Positions 1 through 5,411 of a stretch of DNA of 6,225 nt are shown here, piece after piece (position 1 is the first letter of the stretch; each line of letters opens with the position of its first letter). The position numbers and the translations under genes are program-made. Source of the DNA: Nitrospirota bacterium. GTDB taxonomy: Bacteria > Nitrospirota > Leptospirillia > Leptospirillales > Leptospirillaceae. The stretch lies in contig JAJZGM010000078.1 of the NCBI GenBank assembly GCA_021828525.1, positions 1-6,225 of the forward strand, read 5' to 3'. The notes under the pieces were generated by a model. The model was given only the letters and a program-made list of their open reading frames with translations. It had not been told where the DNA came from and searched no databases.

Positions 1-1548
1 GCAGGGGACCGGCTTCTTTTCCGCAAACCCCAAGTCTCCGAGCCCCGCCCGGTCCGCTTGAGAAAGGCGCTCGAAGAGCTGGGGCCAACGTTTTCCAAGC
101 TGGGCCAGATTCTCTCCGCCCGGCCCGACCTTCTCCCGCCGGACTACATCGCCGAGCTCGCGCGCCTCCAGGACCGGGTCACCCCCCTGCCCTTCGACCA
201 GATCGAGGGCCTCCTCGAAGAGGCCTGGGGATGTCCTGCCCGGGAACGTCTGGTCCGGCTCGATCCCTCCCCCCTGGGGCAGGCCACCATCGCCCAGGTC
301 CACCGCGGAATGCTGCCGGACGGAACGGAGGTGGCGGTCAAGGTCAGGCGCCCGGGAATCCTTCCGAAGGTCGAGGCCGATCTCTCCATTCTGGGCGTCC
401 TTTCGGGCCTCCTTGAGGACAACCTGGAAAAATCCCGGCGCTACCACCCCCGCGAGGTGGTGAAGGAGTTTTCCCGGATCCTCCGGCTCGAACTCGACTT
501 TACCCATGAGGGAAAGAACATCGAGCGAGCCGCCCGCCACTTCGCCCTCGATCCGGAGATCGTCATTCCCCGTTTTTTTCCGGACTACTCGACGGACCGG
601 GTGCTGGTCCTCGAGTTCCTTGACGGAATCAAGATCGACCAGACCGACCGCTACCCCGAGATGGGCACGACGCCCGAAATCATCGCGCGGGTCGGGGCCC
701 GTTCCATCCTGAAGCAGGTCTTCGTCTTCGGATTCTTCCAGGGAGATCCCCATCCGGGCAACATCCTGGTCCTGCCCGGATCCCGCATCGGCATTCTCGA
801 TTTCGGCATGTTCGGCACCCTCTCGAAAACCTGGCGAACCCTCCTGGGGGATCTCCTGGTCGCCCTGTCGGACAACGACACGACTCGCGTCGTCGGTCTC
901 CTTCGCCGGATGGAGGCCATCCCCGAAGACTGCGACACCCTCGGTCTCGAATCGGAGCTCTCCCGCTTCCTCGAGGATTTCGTGAACCAGCCCCTCTCGG
1001 AAATCCGGATCGATCTTCTGGCCTCCGAGCTCTTTTCCATCTCCCGGGAGCATGCCCTCAAGCTTCCGACCGAACTGGTCCTCCTTCTCCGGGCCCTCGT
1101 CATCATGGAGGGGATCGGCCGCCAGCTGGACCCCTCCTTCAACATGCTCGAGGAGGCCCGGCCCTTCATCGTCTCCCAGTTCCTCAAAAACTTCGGCCTC
1201 TCGGAAATCTTCCGGAACCTGAAGATCTCCTCACGGACGCTTCTGCGGATCCTGTCAGGGCTCCCGGAACGGCTGGAGCGTCTGGTCGACACAGCGGGAG
1301 CGGGAAAGTTCCGGATCGACTTCTCGCTTCGCCACCTCGACGACCTGATCCGGGAGATCGACCGCACCGGGAACCTTCTCTCCCTTTCGATCCTCGTCTC
1401 CTCTCTCGTCATCGGATCGGCCCTGATTTTTTCCGCCTCCCTCTCCTCCCATTCCTCCTTCAAGACGCTGGGCCTCATCGGGTTTTCGGGGGCCGGGATC
1501 CTGGGCTTCTTCCTGGCGATCGTCATACTCAGATCGCGGCGCTTCTAG
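1..1548 (+). CDS. ubiB: UbiB/ABC1 (AarF) family atypical kinase, 5'-truncated by window edge
   Basis: The frame is open from base 1 and reads into the family's usual N-terminal block, so the true start lies outside the window; the TTG at 58 is internal. Visible hallmarks are the KxGQ motif (KLGQ, bases 97-108), the loop replacing the P-loop (PLGQATIAQVH, 271-303), the invariant Lys in VAVKV (codon 340), the ExD motif in LRLELDF (Glu codon 490), the catalytic-loop motif QGDPHPGN (742-765, Asp codon 745) and the metal-binding DFG (Asp codon 799). Two hydrophobic C-terminal segments (about 1372-1443 and 1468-1530) fit the paired membrane helices of bacterial UbiB. Known family role: membrane-associated ATPase/kinase-like protein supporting ubiquinone or other isoprenoid-lipid metabolism. 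The substrate here cannot be read from sequence. The alanine-rich loop is atypical (GQAT where AAAS is usual). The gene converges on the EAL-HDOD gene with 30 bases between stops. Family call very sure; exact role inferred. Confidence 0.95.
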   Translation, partial: AGDRLLFRKPQVSEPRPVRLRKALEELGPTFSKLGQILSARPDLLPPDYIAELARLQDRVTPLPFDQIEGLLEEAWGCPARERLVRLDPSPLGQATIAQVHRGMLPDGTEVAVKVRRPGILPKVEADLSILGVLSGLLEDNLEKSRRYHPREVVKEFSRILRLELDFTHEGKNIERAARHFALDPEIVIPRFFPDYSTDRVLVLEFLDGIKIDQTDRYPEMGTTPEIIARVGARSILKQVFVFGFFQGDPHPGNILVLPGSRIGILDFGMFGTLSKTWRTLLGDLLVALSDNDTTRVVGLLRRMEAIPEDCDTLGLESELSRFLEDFVNQPLSEIRIDLLASELFSISREHALKLPTELVLLLRALVIMEGIGRQLDPSFNMLEEARPFIVSQFLKNFGLSEIFRNLKISSRTLLRILSGLPERLERLVDTAGAGKFRIDFSLRHLDDLIREIDRTGNLLSLSILVSSLVIGSALIFSASLSSHSSFKTLGLIGFSGAGILGFFLAIVILRSRRF

Positions 1549-1561
1549 GAAAATCCGGGAA

Positions 1562-1575
1562 CAAAGAAGAGAGTC
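1562..1575. repeat. 14-base direct repeat, copy 1 (3' flank of EAL-HDOD gene)
   Basis: CAAAGAAGAGAGTC on the plus strand occurs here and again, exactly, at 4311-4324. On the minus strand it is a pyrimidine-rich GACTCTCTTCTTTG that begins three bases after the TAA of the EAL-HDOD gene. It also lies 13 bases after the ubiB stop on the opposite strand, inside the 30-base convergent spacer, so its orientation of action is ambiguous. I see no hairpin here. Confidence 0.6.
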
Positions 1576-1578
1576 GAG

Positions 1579-2826
1579 TTAAGAGAACATCCGGACAATG
1601 TCGTCGGCCCAGAGAAGGGATTCGGTCTGGGCCGCGGCAATCCGTGCGGCGGGGACGGGAACTTCGGTCAGGAGGCGGTCCAGCGACAAGGCGGACCGCT
1701 CGACGCTTCCCGCAAAGGAGAGAAGGAGCCCCAGGGAACCTGTGCCCTCGAGAAGGGCCCGCCGGACCTCCTCCCGGAGCGGCAGCCCTTCCAGCATCTC
1801 GGCCACCGTCACCCCCAGAAGGGAGCCGGAGAGGGAAAACATCCCGGTCAGGAAGGCCTCCTCCGGATCGGGCTTTCCGGAGCCTGTCCAGGATTCGGCC
1901 AGAAGCTCCATCAGCCGGGCCCGGGTGACCGCCATCTGGAGGACCGGGCGGGCATAGCGGTTGTCCGACATCGCCGAGGTGAAGAGGATCAGCTCGAGCC
2001 AGCGCCGGATCTGGGCCCGGCCCATGGCCAGAACCGCCTGTCTGAGATCGGTGATGACGCGGGAGGGGCTTTTGCCCACCACATTGGCAATCCGGATGAG
2101 CGAGGCGGAGAGATCGATGTGGGGACGGACCGCGCTGACAATCTCCTCCGTTCCGGCGTCGTTTAGGACCATGGCCAGGATCCCCGTCACCGCCTGCCTG
2201 AGGGGATCGACCTTCCGCGAGGCCAGAATGACCGGTCGGGCGAAGAAGAAGCCCTGGAAGTATTCGAACCCCATCCTCATGGTCTGCTCAAGCTGCTGGG
2301 GAGTCTCAACCTTCTCCGCCAGAAGGGAGAGCTTCCGTCCCTCAAGCCCCTCGACGACAGGCAGGAGATCGGCCTCGGAGACGCCCTGAATGTCGACCTT
2401 CACGAGGGAGACCAGATCCAGGAGGGGCGCCCAGGTCTTGCCGTGGCCCACATAGTCGTCCAGGGCCAGGGTATATCCACGGCTCCTGAGCTCCCGGCAG
2501 CGGGAGACGGTGGTGTCGTTGACCGGAACCGTCTCGAGGATCTCCAGGACGAGATCCTGCGGGGGAAGCAGAAAAATCGCGTCCTCCATCAGAAAGTCGA
2601 GACCGATGTTGACAAAACCCCGTTTTCCGCCCAGGACCTGTTCAAGCCCCACCTCCATGAGGGTATCCACGATGACGCGGGCGGTGGCCTGCATGTCGTC
2701 GGAGATATGGGCCTCATTCTTGCGGGTCTCCCTAAAGAGCAGTTCATAGCCCTGGACCGATCCGTCCCGGCCGAAGATGGCCTGGCGGCCGATCAGGAGA
2801 TCATGGGGAAGACGCGGGGAACTCAT
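1579..2826 (-). CDS. EAL-HDOD signalling protein (YuxH/CdgJ type, COG3434-like)
   Basis: The predicted 415-aa protein has an N-terminal EAL-type domain (about residues 10-200) and a C-terminal HDOD domain (about 210-410), the usual two-domain layout and length of the family. Members act in cyclic-di-GMP-linked control of motility or biofilm. The EAL signature is YELLFR (Glu28). Residues aligning with the canonical metal and catalytic set are present: Asn73 (FVNI), Glu95 (LEILE), Asp123-Asp124 (LALDDY), Lys143 (VKVDI), Glu171 (AEKVET) and Gln191 (FQGFFFARP). The loop-6 GTGYSS-type stretch after the Asp pair is replaced by HGKTW, so activity is uncertain. The HDOD half has no His-Asp pair: where HD proteins have LLHDIG it reads MFSLSG, so it is probably a protein-interaction module. 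I chose ATG at 2826 because GGAGAG lies six bases upstream and the EAL homology starts soon after. A TTG at 2892 would add 22 poorly conserved residues. It is the last of three same-strand signalling genes, 86 bases after the HDOD gene. Confidence 0.93.
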   Translation of the reverse strand: MSSPRLPHDLLIGRQAIFGRDGSVQGYELLFRETRKNEAHISDDMQATARVIVDTLMEVGLEQVLGGKRGFVNIGLDFLMEDAIFLLPPQDLVLEILETVPVNDTTVSRCRELRSRGYTLALDDYVGHGKTWAPLLDLVSLVKVDIQGVSEADLLPVVEGLEGRKLSLLAEKVETPQQLEQTMRMGFEYFQGFFFARPVILASRKVDPLRQAVTGILAMVLNDAGTEEIVSAVRPHIDLSASLIRIANVVGKSPSRVITDLRQAVLAMGRAQIRRWLELILFTSAMSDNRYARPVLQMAVTRARLMELLAESWTGSGKPDPEEAFLTGMFSLSGSLLGVTVAEMLEGLPLREEVRRALLEGTGSLGLLLSFAGSVERSALSLDRLLTEVPVPAARIAAAQTESLLWADDIVRMFS

Positions 2827-2830
2827 GGGT

Positions 2831-2836
2831 CTCTCC
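2831..2836 (-). promoter_or_regulatory. Ribosome binding site of the EAL-HDOD gene
   Basis: GGAGAG on the minus strand, with a six-base spacer to the ATG at 2826. It decides the start in favour of this ATG over the upstream in-frame TTG at 2892, which has no comparable purine tract. Confidence 0.7.
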
Positions 2837-2912
2837 AGAACACGTGGTTGACCGGCGGTTGGTTTCTGTCTCACCTGGGCCCGCCCCCTCAAGGGACACA
2901 GACGCTCCTGTT

Positions 2913-3755
2913 TCAGTCATAGGCGACCATCCGGCCGACGCGCTCGAGAGAGTGCGTGAGGATCTTCCGGAAGAGCTCGTCATCGATTCCCAGATGTTTA
3001 AGGGCCCCGACAAGACCGGGGTCGACAAAGACATCGTCGGGATGGGTGAGTCCGATCGCCGAGGCGATCTGGTCTCCCACCATGCAGAGACAGGCCAGGT
3101 CCCGCCCGTAGCGCGACTTCTCGTATTCGTGGTGCCAGAGGATCGCATCGACAAGAGACTGGGGCATCTTGAACTTTCGGGCAAACCATCCGCCGATGAA
3201 GCAATGGTTGAAGCCCAGGAGTTCTTTTTCCTGTTTCCAGTCGGGATCCCGCTTGGAGGCATCGGCAATCTGGATCTGGGAGAGGAAAAAATTCCCGGCG
3301 GAGACCGCAAGGACGACCTTTCCGATGTCGTGAAGGAGACCCGCCGTCTCTGCCGTGTCGGGCTCGGGAAACCGGACGGCTTCCGAGACGATCTGGCAGC
3401 AGATTGCCGTGGCCCGGCTGTGGGCCCAGATCTCCCGAACGCCCAGGACATGCTTGTACCTTGAAAAGACCGGGATTCCCAGACACAGGCCCTTGAGGGG
3501 GCCGAGTCCGATGATCCGCACCGCCTGATCGATGCTCGAGGCGGGATTTGCCGTCAGGTAGGCCCCCGAATTGACATACTGGATGAGGCGGGTCGCAAAT
3601 CCCGGATCCCGTTTGATGATCTCCCCGATTTCGTGCATGGTCGTCCGGGAAGACTGGAGGGCAAAGAGAACCTCGCTCACGACCTCCGGCATCGCCGAAA
3701 ACCCGTTTTCCCTCTCGAAATCCTCGAAGATCCGGTCATGTTCGTCTGTCACCAC
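2913..3755 (-). CDS. HDOD domain signalling protein
   Basis: A 280-aa single-domain HDOD protein. The N-terminal part carries the family pattern of a Pro-containing helix (AMPEVVSEVL, residues 21-30) and the IIKRDPGFATRLIQYVNSG block (46-64), then SIDQAVRIIGLGPLK (74-88). Unlike the HDOD half of its neighbour, it keeps HD-type residues: His112 (WAHS), His142-Asp143 (GLLHDIGK), His184 (FNHCFIGGW) and His208-His209 (LWHHE). HDOD proteins are usually non-enzymatic scaffolds in bacterial signalling, but with these residues metal binding cannot be excluded. No receiver, GGDEF or HD-GYP domain is attached. Start: the frame is open up to 3998, but that part overlaps the 108-aa gene and has no family-like sequence. 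The best start is GTG at 3755 (a second GTG at 3752), with GGGGG about ten bases upstream. It ends in TGA. It sits 58 bases after the 108-aa gene and 86 before the EAL-HDOD gene, probably in one operon. The target is unknown. Confidence 0.9.
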   Translation of the reverse strand: MVTDEHDRIFEDFERENGFSAMPEVVSEVLFALQSSRTTMHEIGEIIKRDPGFATRLIQYVNSGAYLTANPASSIDQAVRIIGLGPLKGLCLGIPVFSRYKHVLGVREIWAHSRATAICCQIVSEAVRFPEPDTAETAGLLHDIGKVVLAVSAGNFFLSQIQIADASKRDPDWKQEKELLGFNHCFIGGWFARKFKMPQSLVDAILWHHEYEKSRYGRDLACLCMVGDQIASAIGLTHPDDVFVDPGLVGALKHLGIDDELFRKILTHSLERVGRMVAYD

Positions 3756-3813
3756 GAGGACATTTCCCCCTTTTTTCCTCCCCGACCCATCTGGCTTGCC
3801 AAAAGGGCGGATC

Positions 3814-4140
3814 CTATCTTTTCTCCAGGTAAAACCTCTCGACCACCTCCCTGATGGTGGTCTTGAGCCCAAGTTCGGGTCCTTCGGCCTGGAAGCGGGA
3901 CAGCCTCTTGTCGAGAGACAGAAGTTCACCCCGGATCGCCTCGTCCGATTCGACCCGGTCCAGGGTTCTCCGGTCCTCGATGAAGACCTCCTGCACACCC
4001 CGGGCCAGGAGGAGATTCTTGAGATGTTCGTCGAGCGTGACGGGGGCCCTCACGAGAAGTCGTCCCAGAGGGTCGACTACATCCGCGACAATCAGCAACC
4101 CCGGAGAGAGGGAGAGGAGCCGGACAAGGGTCTGTTTCAT
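3814..4140 (-). CDS. Small HD/HDOD-associated domain protein, 108 aa
   Basis: A complete 108-aa ORF from ATG (4140) to TAG. Residues 12-52 follow a pattern I recognise from a small domain found beside or within HD-GYP and HDOD proteins: L-x-PG-x-x-x-A-DV-x-D-x-x-GRLL, then a Thr-Leu-x-x-x-Leu helix, then GVxEVFIE. The tail (LLSLDKRLSRFQ, then IREVVERFYLEK) matches the helical end often seen after that domain, a LxxLdxRFxxv helix followed by a longer helix. No catalytic residues, signal peptide or membrane segment is visible. It is the first gene of the same-strand cluster, 58 bases before the HDOD gene, which supports a partner or adaptor role in that signalling unit. The likely ribosome site is AAGAGG, nine bases before the ATG. 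Molecular function is unknown; the family resemblance is from memory of the pattern, not a search. Confidence 0.8.
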   Translation of the reverse strand: MKQTLVRLLSLSPGLLIVADVVDPLGRLLVRAPVTLDEHLKNLLLARGVQEVFIEDRRTLDRVESDEAIRGELLSLDKRLSRFQAEGPELGLKTTIREVVERFYLEKR

Positions 4141-4165
4141 CGGTTGTAACCTCTTTTGGTGATCG

Positions 4166-4177
4166 CGGGAATTCCCG
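4166..4177. repeat. 12-base perfect palindrome upstream of the 108-aa gene
   Basis: CGGGAATTCCCG is fully self-complementary and lies 25 bases before the ATG of the 108-aa gene, in its 5' leader or promoter region. It could be a repressor operator. A palindrome this long is expected about once or twice by chance in 6 kb, so position is the main reason to note it. Confidence 0.4.
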
Positions 4178-4212
4178 AAAGTCCGTTCCGGTGACCGGGA
4201 AGCAGGGCCTCA

Positions 4213-4232
4213 TCCGGACTCCGGAGCCCGGA
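4213..4232. repeat. 20-base near-perfect dyad, possible operator or transcript-end hairpin
   Basis: The segment reads TCCGG-A-CTCCGGAG-C-CCGGA: nine of ten symmetric pairs match, with one A/C mismatch. It lies 73-92 bases before the 108-aa start and just on the gene side of the CAATAAT box, where an operator overlapping a promoter would sit. It lies about 90 bases past the sugar-kinase stop and lacks a following T run on the minus strand, so it is a poor intrinsic terminator. Confidence 0.45.
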
Positions 4233-4278
4233 CTCATTATTGCACACCTCTCCCGTCCCTGCCGACCCGGTCGTCGTT

Positions 4279-4298
4279 CCGGAGGGATCCCGCTCCGG
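4279..4298 (-). terminator. Weak hairpin after the sugar-kinase gene
   Basis: CCGGAG and CTCCGG form a six-base-pair stem around an eight-base loop that itself contains GGATCC. It starts about 25 bases after the kinase TAG on the minus strand. The bases that follow (AACGACGACC) contain no U run, so if it ends transcription it would not be by the classic intrinsic mechanism; it could instead stabilise the 3' end. Confidence 0.3.
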
Positions 4299-4310
4299 GG
4301 GAGGAAGGGG

Positions 4311-4324
4311 CAAAGAAGAGAGTC
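4311..4324. repeat. 14-base direct repeat, copy 2 (stop codon of sugar-kinase gene)
   Basis: An exact copy of the 14-mer at 1562-1575. On the minus strand it reads GACTCTCTTCTTTG, with its first G being the last base of the kinase TAG stop. The flanks of the two copies differ, so this is a short isolated identity, not the edge of a longer repeat. Confidence 0.6.
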
Positions 4325-5283
4325 TAGATATCAAGGGGGATGACCTCGGTTTTGGGAAGGAGCTCGACTAGCTGGGACTCTGTAAAGATCGCCGTCCCGG
4401 GCTGGGCTGCGGTTCCGCTTCCACAGGCCACCGCAAGGCGCAGGGCCTCCCCGGGGGATTCCCCCCGGGAAAAGGCCGCGATCAGTCCCGCCACCATGGA
4501 GTCCCCTGAACCGACCGTGCACTTGACAATCACCGGGGGAGGCTTGGCCAGAAAACTCCCTTCGGTCCCCGACAGAATGGCGCCCAGGGCCCCCAGAGAG
4601 ACGCAGACGTAGCGGACGCCCTGGCTGACAAGGATCCTGGCCTCTTCCGCCACGTCCTCGATCCTTGGGACCTCCTTGCCCAGAAGCAGGGAGAGTTCAT
4701 ACTGGTTGGGCTTGATCAGGAAGGGGCGATAAACCAGGGACTCCCGGAGAAGATCCCCATGGGCATCCACGATGGCCTGTCCGGCACAGTCGTGGATGCG
4801 ACGGACCATCGAGCCGTAGATTCCGGAGGGAACCCCCGGGGGCACCGACCCCGAAAGGACACCGTATCCTCCGCCCACATGGTCCAGGAAGTCGCCAAGG
4901 AGGTTGTCCAGGACCTCGGGGGGAACGAAGGGACCGATCCCCGTCACCTCGTACTGGACCGGTGGATCGGCCTGGAGGATGGTGGCGTTGATCCGCGTCT
5001 CACCGGTCACCCGTTCGCAGAGGACGGCTCCGATCTGGTCTTCGAGGAGCCTTTCCAGAAGGATCCCGGCGTTGCCGGCCATGATGCAGTAGTTCCTCGC
5101 CGGAACCCCCAGCACCCGGAGGGCCCGGCCCACATTGATCCCGTTTCCGCCAGGATCGGTGCGGGTCGCGGTGGCATGGCTCTTCTGGCCGGAGACGAGA
5201 CGGGACACCTCATAGGAGACATCGACGGCGGGATTGAGCGTCAGGGTCGAAATAGGACGAGAAGGTGCGGATGGCGTGTTCAT
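4324..5283 (-). CDS. pfkB: PfkB-family phosphofructokinase (6-phosphofructokinase II or 1-phosphofructokinase)
   Basis: A complete 319-aa protein of the ribokinase/PfkB fold, at the family's usual length. Motifs in order are TLTLNPAVD (residues 13-21), PGGNGIN (44-50, substrate binding), SGSVPPG (144-150), KPNQYEL (191-197), VSLGALGA (228-235) and TVGSGDS (256-262), in which Asp261 is the catalytic base. Expected reaction: ATP-dependent phosphorylation of a fructose phosphate to fructose 1,6-bisphosphate in the cytoplasm. KPNQ-EL and PPPVI-K-TVG resemble E. coli PfkB (6-phosphate substrate), while NPAVDVSYE resembles FruK (1-phosphate substrate). Asn47 replaces the Lys of FruK and the Gly of PfkB, and GSGD replaces the more common GAGD (LacC also has GSGD), so the substrate is open. 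The ATG at 5283 is the only start near the conserved N-terminus; the purine tract GGGGGAGG is only two bases away, which is close. It follows the GH15 gene by 128 bases, suggesting glycogen or alpha-glucan use. No PTS or fructose transport genes are visible. Confidence 0.9.
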   Translation of the reverse strand: MNTPSAPSRPISTLTLNPAVDVSYEVSRLVSGQKSHATATRTDPGGNGINVGRALRVLGVPARNYCIMAGNAGILLERLLEDQIGAVLCERVTGETRINATILQADPPVQYEVTGIGPFVPPEVLDNLLGDFLDHVGGGYGVLSGSVPPGVPSGIYGSMVRRIHDCAGQAIVDAHGDLLRESLVYRPFLIKPNQYELSLLLGKEVPRIEDVAEEARILVSQGVRYVCVSLGALGAILSGTEGSFLAKPPPVIVKCTVGSGDSMVAGLIAAFSRGESPGEALRLAVACGSGTAAQPGTAIFTESQLVELLPKTEVIPLDI

Positions 5284-5411
5284 GTCCTCCCCCGGGTCGG
5301 CATTGTCGTGCTCTCCTCCACAACCGGAGGTCTTCCTGCCCCACTATACAGGAGCGGGGCCAGAAGACGAAAGCTTCCCGGAGACTCCTCCGTTATGAAG
5401 CCGGACGTTCT
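5284..5411. other. Spacer between GH15 and pfkB genes
   Basis: A 128-base spacer holding no credible gene. On the minus strand, about 20 bases after the GH15 stop, CGGAG and CTCCG (5379-5392) can form a five-pair stem with a four-base loop, followed by a mixed tract, not a T run. A TATAGT box lies further on. The two genes may therefore be read together or partly separately. Confidence 0.45.
5343..5348 (-). promoter_or_regulatory. Candidate -10 box for pfkB
   Basis: TATAGT on the minus strand, one mismatch from TATAAT and the best such box in a GC-rich spacer. It sits about 60 bases before the pfkB ATG, giving an expected leader of about 50 bases. The hexamer 17-18 bases upstream (TTCGTC or TTTCGT) is a poor -35. 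Confidence 0.4.

Larger units (their letters stand above)
4141..4323. other. Gene-free 183-base spacer rich in GC dyads
   Basis: This spacer lies between the start of the 108-aa gene and the stop of the sugar-kinase gene, both on the minus strand. It should hold the 3' end of the kinase transcript and the promoter of the signalling cluster. It contains four dyads (around 4166, 4188, 4213 and 4279) and most of one copy of a 14-base repeat next to the kinase stop. On the minus strand CAATAAT (4236-4242) is the only AT-rich promoter-like box, with no convincing -35 partner. No hairpin is followed by a T run, so there is no standard intrinsic terminator. I see no credible ORF. Confidence 0.55.

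Noticed and set aside
651..1526. Long antisense ORF opposite the UbiB gene (291 aa)
   Set aside because: It is extremely rich in Arg and Ser with no recognisable motif, and lies opposite a clearly conserved gene. This is a typical shadow frame in GC-rich DNA.
1549..1578. Possible bidirectional terminator between the convergent ubiB and EAL-HDOD genes
   Set aside because: The 30 bases form no inverted repeat and contain no T run on either strand; only the 14-base repeat stands out.
2827..2892. Upstream TTG start giving the EAL-HDOD protein 22 more residues
   Set aside because: It has no ribosome site and no conserved sequence in the extension, whereas the ATG at 2826 has a well-spaced GGAGAG.
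2443..2922. Plus-strand ORF opposite the EAL domain (159 aa)
   Set aside because: It is the antisense image of conserved EAL-domain codons, with no motif of its own.
2801..3451. Minus-strand ORF in another frame across the HDOD gene and the next gap (216 aa)
   Set aside because: It is Ser/Arg/Pro-rich low-information sequence overlapping a real gene on the same strand.
2844..3464. Plus-strand ORF opposite the HDOD gene (206 aa) with a fairly natural amino-acid mix
   Set aside because: It mirrors the HDOD gene's codons in an antisense frame. The HDOD protein has family motifs along its whole length, while this one has none.
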